DNA of 64,000 bases from an uncultured cyanobacterium. Its GTDB lineage: Bacteria > Cyanobacteriota > Cyanobacteriia > PCC-6307 > Cyanobiaceae. The DNA lies in contig CAIJRN010000034.1 in the NCBI GenBank assembly GCA_903823115.1, positions 123,849 through 187,848 on the forward strand, given 5' to 3'. The translations under genes were made by a program, and so were the position numbers. Numbering within the stretch: the first letter of the stretch is position 1; every line of letters starts with the position of its first letter. This document shows, in pieces, positions 16,988 to 26,349 of the stretch. The notes beneath the pieces are model-generated. The model did not search any database. It was not told the origin of the DNA and was given only the letters and a program-made list of their open reading frames with translations.

Positions 16988-17012
16988 GGCGGAGGCGACG
17001 AAGTTAGGGAGA

Positions 17013-18323
17013 TTATCGACGATCAGCCTCCCCGTTCGAGGCCGGATCGCTGCCATCGGGACCGTTCGCCACGATTCGCACCCGCTCGATGCGCGGTCCA
17101 TCCATGCTGAGCACCCCGTAGCGGTAGCCCTTCCAGCGCAGGCCCTCACCAGGCGCCGGGATGTGCTGGAAGCGCTCCAGCAGGAAACCGGCCAGGGTGT
17201 GATGGCCCTCGGCCTCCGGCAGGCGCAGGCCCAGCTGGCGATTGAGTTCGACGATCTCGAGATCGCCGGCGGCCGACCAGCCCCCTTCGACCAGGGGATG
17301 GAGATCCTCGGCAGCCTCGAGGGGATTGTCGTCCTCACCGACGATCTCGCCGGTGAGATCGGCCACGGTCACCAGCCCTTCGGTGCCGCCGTGCTCATCG
17401 ACCACCACCAGCAGCGGCTGGCCGCTGCGGATCAGCGGCAGCAGATCGGCAAGGGAGGCGCTCTCCTGCACCTGGGTGACCGGCAGCAGAAACGGCGCCA
17501 GGGGGGTGTCGGGATGGAGCTGGCCGCGGGCGATCGGCTCGGCCAGGCGACGCAGATCGAGCATGCCGCGCACGTCGTCGAGGGAGCTGCCGATCACGGG
17601 GAAGCGGGCGTGCTGGCTGGCATGCACCGCGTCCATCATTTCGCCGAAGCTCACGTCCAGCGGCAGGGTGACCATGCCGGAACGAGGCACCATCACCTCG
17701 CGCACCAGGGTGTCCCGCAGCGAGAAGACCCCCTCGAGGATGCTGCGCTCATCGGGCATCAGCCCGGTGACACCGCCGCTCTCGATCAGGGTTTCGAGTT
17801 CCCCGGCCGAGAGCACCGGCACCAGTTCATCCCAGTTGCGCGGCAGGCCCAGCAGCCGCAACAGCACCCCGCTCAGTCGTTCGATCAGCAGCAGCAGGGG
17901 GGCCAGGGTGGCGGTGAGCGATTCCAGCAGCGGCGCCAGCTTCAGGGCCGAGGCCTCAGGACGATGCAGCACCCAGGCTTTGGGCAGCAGGCCGCCGATC
18001 AAGGTGGCGAGCAACACCAGCACCAGGAAGACCAAGGCATCGAGCCAGCCCTGGGGCAGAGGGGCGGTCCAGGGGGAGGCCAGATGGCCCGCCAGCCCGC
18101 GAGCGGTCCAGCCGATGGCCAGCGAGGCGAGCACAGCCCCGAGCTGGGTGGCCACCAGCACCCGGCGCAGCCGCTGCTGCAGGCGCGCCACCGAACGGGC
18201 CCCGGGCTCCTCGTCATCGAGCAACTGCTGCACGCGCGAGGGCCGCAGCCGGATCACGGCGAACTCAGCGGCGGCGAAGAAGGCCATCAGGGCCAGCAGG
18301 ATGGCCAAGGCCAGGAAGCGCAT
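17013..18323 (-). CDS. CNNM/CorC-type membrane protein with CBS domains
   Basis: 436 residues. The N-terminal DUF21 (CNNM) transmembrane domain spans about 1-190, starting MRFLALAILLALMAFFAAAE and holding FFAAAEFAVIRLRPSRVQQL. A CBS pair follows at about 205-325 (REVMVPRSGMVTLPLD, RFPVIGSSLDDVRGMLDLRR, LLVVVDEHGGTEGLVTVADL), then the CorC/HlyC C-terminal domain at about 345-425. The family takes part in Mg2+/Co2+ homeostasis and is often labelled hemolysin for historical reasons. No partner transporter is adjacent. The Gfo/Idh/MocA gene follows in the same direction. Confidence 0.9.
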   Translation of the reverse strand: MRFLALAILLALMAFFAAAEFAVIRLRPSRVQQLLDDEEPGARSVARLQQRLRRVLVATQLGAVLASLAIGWTARGLAGHLASPWTAPLPQGWLDALVFLVLVLLATLIGGLLPKAWVLHRPEASALKLAPLLESLTATLAPLLLLIERLSGVLLRLLGLPRNWDELVPVLSAGELETLIESGGVTGLMPDERSILEGVFSLRDTLVREVMVPRSGMVTLPLDVSFGEMMDAVHASQHARFPVIGSSLDDVRGMLDLRRLAEPIARGQLHPDTPLAPFLLPVTQVQESASLADLLPLIRSGQPLLVVVDEHGGTEGLVTVADLTGEIVGEDDNPLEAAEDLHPLVEGGWSAAGDLEIVELNRQLGLRLPEAEGHHTLAGFLLERFQHIPAPGEGLRWKGYRYGVLSMDGPRIERVRIVANGPDGSDPASNGEADRR

Positions 18324-18547
18324 GCAGGGCGGTTGTTCGGCCTGAAATCAGTGTAGGTAGGGAGGCCGCGGTGCCATCCGGGCTTGGTGCGGTTCGCTGC
18401 AGTGAATGGCCCGGAGCCTGGAGCGCAGAGGCGCGGCCTGATCTTCCGGCGCCAGGGGATCAAGGTGCGGATGCCTCCAGCCTCGGGAGCTGCTGGCCGA
18501 TGGTGCCGGCTGGGAGATCAGTAACTGCGGGTCCGGGCGCCAGCGTC

Positions 18548-18759
18548 GGCATGGTCGCTTTCTTCTTCAAAAGGCAGCACGCGACGCCACGGCCATCATC
18601 AACCGCGATGCCATTCTCTATTCACTCTCCAGGGATCAGATGGAGGCCATGGCCCGTCAGCCGCCCGACCTGGCACTTGATTGATGCAACAGGCTGGCGA
18701 CTCTCGAGGCGATGGTGATCAGCGAAAATCTCCATTCCGTTGATTTCGCCATGCGCTGA
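18548..18759 (+). pseudogene. C-terminal fragment of a SulP-STAS-cNMP transporter
   Basis: Reading GMVAFFFK, then (frame change) TAIINRDAILYSLSRDQMEA, MARQPPDLALD, stop (TGA), CNRLATLEAMVISENLHSVD, FAMR and stop. This aligns with the last 55-60 residues of the intact gene at 46282-48522 (GEVSFFLK, TATFKQNTVLYSLTRDQLEA, MASQQPQLALE, LQNRVLTMEAMLLAEDFHSVDFMMR). One frameshift and one in-frame stop are present, and nothing upstream encodes the rest, so only the tail of the cyclic-nucleotide-binding domain remains. It is either a partial duplication or the residue of a second lost transporter. Confidence 0.8.
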
Positions 18760-18888
18760 TTCCCGTTCGATTCGGGTCTGAGACCTATGGTGATTGTGGC
18801 GAGATGGGTCAATCAAGAGTGGCTGTCTTCTCCTGCAGCATCAAGACCTGGCTGCAGTCACGGCCACAAATCTGCGGTTTGGACTGGA

Positions 18889-18961
18889 TGGGGGTCCCGG
18901 GGATCGAACCCGGCTAAGGCGAATTATGAGTTCGCTGCATTCACCAGATTGCTAGACCCCC
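18889..18961 (-). tRNA. tRNA-Met (CAU), elongator type
   Basis: 73 nt on the minus strand folds into a full cloverleaf: acceptor GGGGGTC/GACCCCC with discriminator A, D-arm GCAATCTGGTGAATGC, anticodon stem GCGAA/TTCGC around loop CTCATAA (anticodon CAT), variable CTTAG, T-arm CCGGG-TTCGATC-CCCGG. The first base pair is G-C, unlike the mismatched initiator, so this is elongator Met or possibly Ile2 (lysidine-modified CAU). The 3' CCA is not encoded (TCCA follows). Confidence 0.93.
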
Positions 18962-18984
18962 GCGTTGGCTGGCGGGCCTGAGGC

Positions 18985-19626
18985 CTACCACATACCGCGT
19001 ATGGAGCGATTGACGGTGGCGGAGCGATAGGCGCCGCTGTCCGGACTGGCTTCAGGCGCCTGGGGCATGGCGGAACCGCCAAGGCTGGAGTTGTAGACCC
19101 CGACCAGGTCCACCGTGCGCAGTGGCATCGGATCGGATTGGGCATCCAGCAACATCTTGGCGGTGTGCTCGATGGCCGAACCATCCCAGATGAGGGTCTG
19201 ATCGCCAAAACCGAAGCCCATCACTTTGCTGCCATCGCCTCCACCCATGGCAATGCCGAACAGATCAGTCACCTGGTGGGTGAGATCGACGCCACGGGCG
19301 AAGGGGGACGTCCAGCTGTAGGCGCGGTTCTCCAGCAGCTGGGGCGGGGTCTGGACGATGCCGCAGCGGGTCACCTCCACCGGCGACAGGGGCACGCTGA
19401 GCGCCCCGGAGGCATCCCGGATGCCGACGATCGGCGCCTCCAGGCTGGTGGTGCAGAGCACCGGCCCGGCCGCAGCGGGCAGCCCTGACACAAGGGCAGC
19501 AGAAGCGCTGGTGGCGACGATGGCCACAGCCTGGAACAACCTGTTGGCGCAGCTGGTTCTCCATCTGCTGCCGAGTTCACTGCCCCGAAACGGCTTGGCG
19601 GCGCCAACCTGGGTGATCCGTGCCAT
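18985..19626 (-). CDS. Hypothetical exported protein
   Basis: 213 residues, unrecognised. A basic N-terminus (1-30) precedes a hydrophobic segment (LFQAVAIVATSASAALVSGL) and an A-A-G type cleavage region near residue 53, so the mature part is probably periplasmic. It then has two Cys (PVLCTTSLEAP and VTRCGIVQTP) and motifs such as GFGFGDQTLIWDGSAIEH. The mature region shows no low-complexity sequence and its codon use fits the window. It ends 24 bases from the tRNA-Met gene. No function is proposed. Confidence 0.7.
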   Translation of the reverse strand: MARITQVGAAKPFRGSELGSRWRTSCANRLFQAVAIVATSASAALVSGLPAAAGPVLCTTSLEAPIVGIRDASGALSVPLSPVEVTRCGIVQTPPQLLENRAYSWTSPFARGVDLTHQVTDLFGIAMGGGDGSKVMGFGFGDQTLIWDGSAIEHTAKMLLDAQSDPMPLRTVDLVGVYNSSLGGSAMPQAPEASPDSGAYRSATVNRSIRGMW

Positions 19627-19709
19627 AGGTGCTCCGGCCGATCAGGGACGCTTCACGATAGGAACAAACTAGCGAGTGTCTGACTCGCTCACCAGCTGAT
19701 CCCCTGCCG

Positions 19710-20354
19710 ATGGCCATCCCGCCGATCACCCCATCCAGCGTCTCCGCCAGCGCCCGCCCCACGTTGCTGGGCCTGTTGGCCGAGCGGGCCTATCGCCACG
19801 GCACCTTCACCCTGGCTTCGGGCCGCAGCAGCCACCACTACGTCAACTGCAAGCCGGTGAGCCTCAGTGGCCCGGGCCTGGCCCTGCTGGGCCGATTGCT
19901 GCTGGAGCAGGTGGAGGACCAGGCGGCTGCGGTGGCGGGCCTCACGCTCGGCGCCGACCCCCTGGTGAGTGCCGTGGCGATGCAGGCAGCCCTGGATGGT
20001 CGCCAGCTGGATGCCCTGATCGTGCGCAAGGAGGCCAAGGGCCACGGCACCGGCGCCTGGCTGGAGGGCCCTCTGCCGGCTCCGGGCAGCCGCATCACCG
20101 TCCTGGAGGACGTTGTCACCACGGGCGGCTCGGCCCTCAAGGCGGTGCGCCAGCTGCAGGAGGCCGGCTATGTGGTGGAGCGGGTGGTGGCGATCGTCGA
20201 TCGCCAGGAGGGGGGCGCCGAGGCGATGGCCGCCGCCGGTTTGGATCTGCGCAGCCTGTTCCTGTTGGAGGAGGTGGCCGCTCTGTCCAGGGCAGGCGAC
20301 CCCACCAGCGTCCCGCAGAGTGATCAGGGCAACGACAGCGACGCGGTGGCCTGA
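19710..20354 (+). CDS. pyrE: Orotate phosphoribosyltransferase
   Basis: 214 residues. The enzyme converts orotate and PRPP to orotidine 5'-phosphate in pyrimidine synthesis. Visible: [19 protein letters not shown] (orotate/PRPP loop), [20 protein letters not shown] (flexible catalytic loop) and the PRPP motif [15 protein letters not shown] at 129-143 with the paired acidic residues. It forms an operon with the ygfZ-like gene that starts three bases after its stop. Length and motifs are complete. Confidence 0.95.
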   Translation: MAIPPITPSSVSASARPTLLGLLAERAYRHGTFTLASGRSSHHYVNCKPVSLSGPGLALLGRLLLEQVEDQAAAVAGLTLGADPLVSAVAMQAALDGRQLDALIVRKEAKGHGTGAWLEGPLPAPGSRITVLEDVVTTGGSALKAVRQLQEAGYVVERVVAIVDRQEGGAEAMAAAGLDLRSLFLLEEVAALSRAGDPTSVPQSDQGNDSDAVA

Positions 20355-20357
20355 GCC

Positions 20358-21371
20358 ATGACGTCCCTCTCCAGTGACGCCGACCCGGGCTTGGTCTCAG
20401 CTTGGGACTGGCAACCCGGCGGAGCGCGCCGGCTGCAGCGGCCTGTGGGCCTGCTGCAGCTTGAAGGCCCCGACAGCCTGCGCTTCCTGCACGGCCAGAC
20501 CAGCCAGGATCTGCTGCTGGCCAGGCCTGGCCAGTGGCTGGGCACCTGCTGCATCAGCCCCACCGCCCGCCTGCGGGCCCTGGCGGAGGTGCTGGTCGTG
20601 GAGGGCGGTGCCTGGCTGGTGATCAGCGGAGGTGATGCGGCGGCTGTGCGCCAGGCTCTGGATCGGGTGCTGTTTCCTGCCGATGACGTGCGGTTGGGAG
20701 CGCTGATCGAGGGGCTCTGGATCGAACCCCTTGATGCCGCGGGGGCGCGTGACGCCGCAGCGATCGCCCCAACCGCCGCGGGCCTGGCGGCCGCCGCAGC
20801 TGCGCAGCCATGGCAAGCCCTCGAGAGCGGCCCAGGCTGGCGGCTCGGCAACAGTGTGGTGTTGCCCGCCGGTGCCCCTCTGCCGGCCGAGCTGGCCGAT
20901 CGGAAGCCGCTGACTGCCGACGAGGCGGAGCGCTGGCGCCTGGGCCAGGGACGGCCGGCGGCCCCGGGCGAGATCAACGAGGACTGCAATCCCTTCGAGC
21001 TGGGACTGGCAGCGCGGGTGAGCCTGAGCAAGGGCTGTTATGTGGGCCAGGAAACCCTGGCGAAACTGGCCACCTACGACGGCGTCAAGCAGCAGCTGCG
21101 GCGCTGGCACGCCCCCGCATCAGTGAGCGCCGCGGCGGTGCTGGCTCCCGGAGCGGTGTTGCGCGGTCCCGAAGCCGAGCGGGCCGGCACGATCACCTCC
21201 AGCCTGGAACTGGCGAACGATCAGGGTTGGATCGGCCTGGCCCTGGTGCGGCGGGTGTCCCTGCTGGCCCCGCAGCTGCGGGCTGGCGAAGGGGCCGCGG
21301 CGATCGACCTGCAGATGTCGGTGCCCCCCGGCTTCGTGGCGCCCCCTGTCGGGGCTGGCGGCGGCGCCTGA
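20358..21371 (+). CDS. ygfZ: YgfZ/GcvT-like folate-binding protein
   Basis: 337 residues. YgfZ-type proteins bind tetrahydrofolate and support assembly or repair of Fe-S enzymes such as MiaB. The diagnostic motif KGCYVGQET is present near residue 224-232, and the N-terminal GcvT-like part shows LLQLEGPDSLRFLHGQTSQD. The Cys of the motif is intact. It follows pyrE with a three-base gap and its end is 22 bases from the convergent RecB-like gene. Confidence 0.88.
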   Translation: MTSLSSDADPGLVSAWDWQPGGARRLQRPVGLLQLEGPDSLRFLHGQTSQDLLLARPGQWLGTCCISPTARLRALAEVLVVEGGAWLVISGGDAAAVRQALDRVLFPADDVRLGALIEGLWIEPLDAAGARDAAAIAPTAAGLAAAAAAQPWQALESGPGWRLGNSVVLPAGAPLPAELADRKPLTADEAERWRLGQGRPAAPGEINEDCNPFELGLAARVSLSKGCYVGQETLAKLATYDGVKQQLRRWHAPASVSAAAVLAPGAVLRGPEAERAGTITSSLELANDQGWIGLALVRRVSLLAPQLRAGEGAAAIDLQMSVPPGFVAPPVGAGGGA

Positions 21372-21393
21372 GGTCCACGGGCTGGACGAGGGT

Positions 21394-22902
21394 TCAGGGC
21401 CGCTCCTGTTCCAGCAGCCAGCTCGCCACCATCCAGGTGGCCCGGCAGTCGTCGCGGTTGTAGAGGAAAATCCGGCCCAGCTGGTGGCGGCCGCGGCGGG
21501 GCTGGCGACCGCCCTGGCGCCACTGGCGCCACCACAGCAGGCAGCGGGCGCCATCGACACCGATCTGACTCCAGCGGAACCCTCGCCAGCCAGCCACCGC
21601 CTTGAGCCCGTAGCTGTTCACCGGCAGCAACCAGTGACGACGCAGCCGCTGATGCACGTCGATCAGGCGGGAGCGCAGCTGGGAGCGCTCCGCCTCACTC
21701 ACGCCCTGGCGCTCGGCCAGTCGCAGCAAGCTCACCGATTCGGTCTCGCCGTAATGGAGCACGGGCCAATCGGGATAGCGGGCCAGCAGGCGGGACAGAC
21801 GGCGCCAGAGCCGCGCCTCGCCGTGTTCATAGAGGGCCAGCAGGGGCTGGTAGTGGCCGGAGCCCGGGCCGCTGAGGGGCAGCAGGGCCTCGGGCCAGCG
21901 GCCATCGGCGCCGCGCTCGAGCCGCAGGAAGCCATGCAGGAAATCGTCGCGGGCATCGGGATCGGACTCGATGTCGTAGAGCAGCACCCCCGGCGCCGCC
22001 GCCAGCTCCGGCAGGGCAGCGCTCCAGGGTTCACCGGGCTGGGCCGGGGTGCCGGAGGCGCCGCGGCGACGTGGTTCGCCGCCGGCCTGCACCAGGGCCT
22101 GGGCCACCAGCTGGGCCGCCACCTCGCGATGCTGCTCGCCGTGCACGGCCAGGGCGTCGGCCAGCTGCTCCGGATCGGCCTCCGCCAGCTCGACCAGGCT
22201 GCGCACCCCCAGGTCCAGCAGCAGATCGCGCCGCTTGCCGCCGACGCCGCTCACCTCACTGAGATGACCATCGGCAGCGGCCTCCGCATCGCAGAGGGAG
22301 CGCCAGCTGCAGAGGGTGCACTTCTTGCGATCGTTCACCAGCGGCGGTGGCCCTGGCCGCTCCAGATCCTGGGCCAGGCGCTCGAGGCTCTCCTCCAGCT
22401 GGCGCTGCAGGCCGGCGTTCAGCTGCAGTGTTTCGAGCTCGAGCCGGCGATCACCGCCGGCCACCACCAGCGCCTCGGGCACCGCCGCCTGCTGGTGCTC
22501 CGCCAGCAGGCGGCCCCAGAGGGCGAGCTGCAGCCGGTGTTCGCGGGTGAGTCGCCGGCCCTGACGGGCCAGCACCGGCCGGTAGGCGTAATCGCCCCAG
22601 CGGCTCTGTCCCGGCAGCCGCTGCAGCAGGGTGGGATGGGCCTGGAGCTCCAGTCCAGCGGGGCCGCGGCCAAAGAGACGCAGGCCCATGACGCCGGCGG
22701 CACCGTCCCGGCAGGCGGCTTCACCATGGCCAGGCCTGTCGGGCAGCAGGCTCTGGAAACTGCGCAGCTGATCGTCGAGGGCGAGGGCCCGATGGGCGCT
22801 CCACTGGCGGCGCTCCTGCTGCCCATGGCGATCGAGCCAGGCCCGGCGCTTGCAGCGCAGCCAGCTGCGCAGCAGGCGATCGGTGAGCGGCAAGGAAGCC
22901 AT
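21394..22902 (-). CDS. TM0106-type RecB-like nuclease
   Basis: 502 residues. The N-terminal half is a RecB/Cas4-like PD-(D/E)XK domain: LTDRLLRSWLRCKRRAWLDR, then EALVVAGGDRRLELE, ending with a Cys cluster (KKCTLCSWRSLCDAEA) like the Fe-S-binding cysteines of Cas4/AddB relatives. A helix-hairpin-helix-like segment (LSEVSGVGGKRRDLLLDLGV) follows. The C-terminal half is an RNase-H-like exonuclease-type domain (LLYDIESDPDARDDFLHGF with the D-x-E motif, and a final YNRDDCRATW). Such proteins are widespread in cyanobacteria; the biological role is not established. No Cas genes are near. Confidence 0.85.
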   Translation of the reverse strand: MASLPLTDRLLRSWLRCKRRAWLDRHGQQERRQWSAHRALALDDQLRSFQSLLPDRPGHGEAACRDGAAGVMGLRLFGRGPAGLELQAHPTLLQRLPGQSRWGDYAYRPVLARQGRRLTREHRLQLALWGRLLAEHQQAAVPEALVVAGGDRRLELETLQLNAGLQRQLEESLERLAQDLERPGPPPLVNDRKKCTLCSWRSLCDAEAAADGHLSEVSGVGGKRRDLLLDLGVRSLVELAEADPEQLADALAVHGEQHREVAAQLVAQALVQAGGEPRRRGASGTPAQPGEPWSAALPELAAAPGVLLYDIESDPDARDDFLHGFLRLERGADGRWPEALLPLSGPGSGHYQPLLALYEHGEARLWRRLSRLLARYPDWPVLHYGETESVSLLRLAERQGVSEAERSQLRSRLIDVHQRLRRHWLLPVNSYGLKAVAGWRGFRWSQIGVDGARCLLWWRQWRQGGRQPRRGRHQLGRIFLYNRDDCRATWMVASWLLEQERP

Positions 22903-23171
22903 GCCCTCAAGTTAGGAGGCGCCGCGGTCTCACCGATTGACGACAGGGCGGGGACAAGGGTCCCTTGGATGGCCGATGAAGCGCCGTGACGCCTGGTGGA
23001 GCGGCCCTGGCTGCAGCTGCCGAGTCCGACGGCGCCGGGGAAGCGGCTGGCCCGACCTGGGAGATCAACCTGCCCGGTCCTGGGGTGGCCTGCCCGGAGG
23101 CCGGCACCCGGCGATGGCGCGGGCCACCGCCGGCCTGCTACTTAGCAAGCCAGACCCAGCTCGCATGCGCC

Positions 23172-24641
23172 ATGGCTTCTGCCCCCCTGCCCCTGGAGGC
23201 CAGCCCGATCGTCTTCGGCACCGATGGCTGGCGCGGCATCCTCGGCGTGGACATCACCGTCGAGCGCCTGCTGCCGGTGGCCGCCGCCGCCGCCCGGGAG
23301 TTGGCCCACAGCGCCCCTGCGGACCTGGACAGCCGCGAGGTGGTGATCGGCTACGACCGTCGCTTTCTGGCGCCGGAACTGGCCGAGGCGATCGCGGCAG
23401 CGGTGCGCGGCGCCGAGCTGGTGCCGCTGCTCTCCGAGAGCCCCACCCCGACACCGGCCTCCAGCTGGGCAGTGGTGGAGCGCCAGGCGCTGGGGGCGCT
23501 GGTGATCACCGCCAGCCACAACCCGCCCGAGTGGCTGGGGCTGAAGATCAAGGGGCCGTTCGGCGGCTCGGTGGAGGGGGAGTTCACCGCCCGGGTCGAG
23601 CGGCGCCTGGCGGCCGGTGGCATCACGGTGCCGATCGGCGGCGACACCGAGCGCTTCGATGCCCTCGGCGCCTATGTGGCGGGCCTGCAGACCAGGGTGG
23701 ACACGGCGGCCCTGGCGGCGGGACTGGAGCGGCTGGGGCTGCGGGTGATCGTCGATCCGATGCACGGCTCAGCGGCTGGCGTGCTGCCGGCGTTGCTGGG
23801 CGAAGGCGCCGTGGCCGCCGGCGTGATCCGTGAGATCCGCGCCAACCGCGATCCCCTGTTCGGTGGCCATCCGCCCGAGCCGCTGGCGCCCTATCTGACG
23901 GAGCTGATTGCCCAGGTGCGGGCCTCGACGGCGGCGGGCAAGCCGGCGATGGGCATCGTCTTCGATGGCGACGGCGATCGCATCGCCGCGATCGACGAGA
24001 ACGGCCGCTTCTGCAGCACCCAGCTGCTGATGCCCCTGTTCATCGACCATCTGGCCCGGGCCCGGGCCCTGCCGGGCACGGTGATCAAGACCGTCAGCGG
24101 CTCCGACCTGATGGCGCTGGTGGCGGAAGACCTCGGCCGCACGGTGATCGAGATGCCGGTGGGCTTCAAGTACATCGCCGCCGAGATGCTGGCCGGTGAG
24201 GTGCTGGTGGGGGGTGAGGAATCGGGTGGGGTGGGCTTCGGCATGCACCTGCCCGAGCGCGACGCCCCCTTCGCCGCCCTGCTCCTGATCGAGGCCCTGG
24301 TGGAAGGCGGTGTGCCCCTGGGCCAGCGGATCGATGCCCTGCAGGCGCGCTGCGGTGGTGCCGCTCACTACGACCGCCTCGATCTGCGCCTGGCCGACAT
24401 GGCGGCCCGCAGCCGACTGGAAGCCCACCTGGCCGAGGCGCCGCCGTCGCTGGTGGCCGATGCGGCGGTGCTGGAGGTGATCACCACCGATGGCGTCAAG
24501 TTGCGGCTGGGGCCGAATCACTGGTTGATGCTGCGCTTCTCCGGCACCGAACCGCTGTTGCGGCTCTACTGCGAGGCCCCAAGCCCGGAGCGGGTGGCCG
24601 AGGTGCTGGACTGGGCGCGGCAGCTCGCCGAGTCGGTGTAG
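23172..24641 (+). CDS. Phosphoglucomutase/phosphomannomutase family protein
   Basis: 489 residues from ATG 23172 (MASAPLPLEASPIVFGTDGW); an in-frame ORF beginning at 22986 adds unrelated sequence. The alpha-D-phosphohexomutase fold is clear: FGTDGWRGILG, the phosphoserine loop LVITASHNPPEWLGLKIKG near residue 115, the metal loop FDGDGDRIAAID, the sugar loop GGEESGGVGFGMHLPERD and the phosphate loop LRFSGTEPLLRLYCEA. Whether it prefers glucose- or mannose-phosphate cannot be read. rdgB follows 54 bases later in the same direction. Confidence 0.92.
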   Translation: MASAPLPLEASPIVFGTDGWRGILGVDITVERLLPVAAAAARELAHSAPADLDSREVVIGYDRRFLAPELAEAIAAAVRGAELVPLLSESPTPTPASSWAVVERQALGALVITASHNPPEWLGLKIKGPFGGSVEGEFTARVERRLAAGGITVPIGGDTERFDALGAYVAGLQTRVDTAALAAGLERLGLRVIVDPMHGSAAGVLPALLGEGAVAAGVIREIRANRDPLFGGHPPEPLAPYLTELIAQVRASTAAGKPAMGIVFDGDGDRIAAIDENGRFCSTQLLMPLFIDHLARARALPGTVIKTVSGSDLMALVAEDLGRTVIEMPVGFKYIAAEMLAGEVLVGGEESGGVGFGMHLPERDAPFAALLLIEALVEGGVPLGQRIDALQARCGGAAHYDRLDLRLADMAARSRLEAHLAEAPPSLVADAAVLEVITTDGVKLRLGPNHWLMLRFSGTEPLLRLYCEAPSPERVAEVLDWARQLAESV

Positions 24642-24695
24642 CCGCCTGGCTCCCGCGCCGCTCGCCCGGGCCGCGCCTCACCCCCTCCTGCGCCC

Positions 24696-25331
24696 ATGGC
24701 CGCCCCAGCCCCCACCCCCCTGGTGATCGCCAGCGGCAATGCCGGCAAGGTGCGCGAGTTCGCCCATCTGCTGGCCGATCTGCCCCTGGAGATCCGCCAG
24801 CAGCCCGAGGGCCTGGAGGTGGAGGAAACGGGCAGCACCTTTGCTGAGAACGCCAGGCTCAAGGCCACGGCGGTGGCGCTGGCCACGGGCTGCTGGGCCC
24901 TGGCCGACGATTCGGGTCTGGCGGTGGCGGCTCTCGGCGGCGCACCGGGGGTGCATTCGGCCCGCTACGCCGCCAGCGACCCCGAGCGGATCGCCAGGCT
25001 GCTGCGTGAACTGGCCGCCGCCACGGCCGGCTCCAGTCCCGACCGCAGCGCCCGCTTCACGGCCGCCCTGGCGGTGGCCGATCCCAGCGGCGACATCGTG
25101 TTGGAGGTGGAAGGACACTGCCCGGGGCTGATCCTGGAGGCGCCCCGCGGCAGCGGCGGCTTCGGCTACGACCCGGTGTTCCACGTGCCGGAAGCCGGCC
25201 TGACGTTTGCGGAGATGGACAAGGCCATCAAAGGGCGGATCGGCCATCGCGGCCGCGCCTTCGCGCTGCTGGAACCTCGGCTCAGGCCGCTGCTGGGCGC
25301 TCAAGCCTCCGCTCACCCCTCAGGATCGTGA
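24696..25331 (+). CDS. rdgB: RdgB/HAM1 non-canonical purine NTP pyrophosphatase
   Basis: 211 residues. It hydrolyses dITP, ITP and XTP to monophosphates, keeping them out of DNA and RNA. Seen: SGNAGKVREF near the start, ETGSTFAENARLKA, LADDSGLAVAALGGAPGVHSARYA, GSGGFGYDPVFHVPE and GRIGHRGRAF, all family signatures with the catalytic Lys and Asp residues. Length is typical. The last residues abut an antiporter-like remnant on the opposite strand. Confidence 0.94.
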   Translation: MAAPAPTPLVIASGNAGKVREFAHLLADLPLEIRQQPEGLEVEETGSTFAENARLKATAVALATGCWALADDSGLAVAALGGAPGVHSARYAASDPERIARLLRELAAATAGSSPDRSARFTAALAVADPSGDIVLEVEGHCPGLILEAPRGSGGFGYDPVFHVPEAGLTFAEMDKAIKGRIGHRGRAFALLEPRLRPLLGAQASAHPSGS

Positions 25332-25650
25332 AGCCCTGGGCAGCCATCAGACCCAGGTGCAGGGGATCATGGATGATCGAACTGATATCCAGATTGGTGC
25401 CGGAAATGATGAAAAAGATCGGCACGAAGATGCCGAAAAACCATATCTTCCGGCTTGACATTCAGTAGCGACTCCCGCTCCGGCGGCGGATAGCGGCGCA
25501 GGATCACACCAGCAGCAGGATTGTGAACCGCAGGGCCGTCTGGGAGCTGGTGCTATGGCCAGGTTGCACCAGGCAATCACAGCGAACATCGGCAACGACA
25601 GGATGGCGATGACTGTGTTGGTCGCCCCATGAAGTGGCGACCGAAGCTGC
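25320..25650 (-). pseudogene. Remnant of a cation/proton antiporter-like membrane protein
   Basis: On the minus strand one frame reads WFFGIFVPIFFIISGTNLDI then SSIIHDPLHLGL, resembling the P-I-F-F-x-x-x-G-x-x-L-D transmembrane signature of Kef/NapA-type (CPA2) antiporters. A different frame just upstream (about 25563-25625) encodes a hydrophobic ATNTVIAILSLPMFAVIAW. The two cannot be joined without a frameshift, and the expected full-length gene (over 400 codons) is absent. The left end runs into the rdgB terminus. Similarity is by motif only, so the family call is tentative. Confidence 0.4.
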
Positions 25651-26349
25651 TCTGCAGTTCGCCCCGGTCGCGACGGGAGGATCGAGCGAGTTCCTCTTTC
25701 CGTATGGAGATGGGTGGTTTCAGGATCCATCCATGCCGCCGGGGTTGATCAACCGCTTGCAGAACCAATCTCGGTGAGGCCACCTTCGTGAAGCCCCGTA
25801 ACCCCGGAGGGCAGGAGCAGCATCGAATCTGCATCAATCCCTGCCGCCAGCCTCCTTTCGTCCGAAGGTGAGTGAGCCCGATTCGGAGGCTCCACCGATG
25901 GAAGACAGCCCCCCTCACCAGCTGCCAGGAGTGCGCTGACGATCCGGCCCCTGCTCCAACAGTCTTGACGGATCTCTGGCTTCCCTGGCGTGGGACGCTG
26001 TTCAGCCAACAGCCCCGCCGTCCACTGCACCGTTAAAGGCACGTTCACGTAACCAGCCTCAGGTGCCCCGGACCCAACGGGAAGCCCCATTGGAACCCTG
26101 GCCCCAGGTGCCAGCGCCAGCAACTCCGACCCACAACCAAAGACTCACGTGATCTGACGATCACGGCCGCCAAGTACAAATAAGGCACAGTTGCGAACCG
26201 CCCTCCTGGGCAGACAAGACGGCTGAGCAGGCAAACGCCCGGGGCCAACGCTCCGGGCTTTGTTGCAGTTGACTGAAATAAGGCTTTTAACCCCAGTCAG
26301 TTATTGCTGAACTCCAGCCAGCCAGAGTCTGACCGCCAATTGGAGTGCC
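25651..26349. other. Gene-poor region, probably degraded
   Basis: Open frames here are fragmentary and lack family signatures. A hairpin with a short T-run (26237-26264) is the only element supported. The region may be the remains of the antiporter locus and its neighbour. Confidence 0.5.
26237..26264 (+). terminator. GC-rich hairpin with T-rich tail
   Basis: GCCCGGGG (26237-26244) pairs with CTCCGGGC (26251-26258; one G-T pair) over a six-base loop, followed by TTTGTT. It has the shape of an intrinsic terminator on the plus strand, although no intact plus-strand gene lies nearby upstream, so it probably served a lost gene. Confidence 0.6.
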
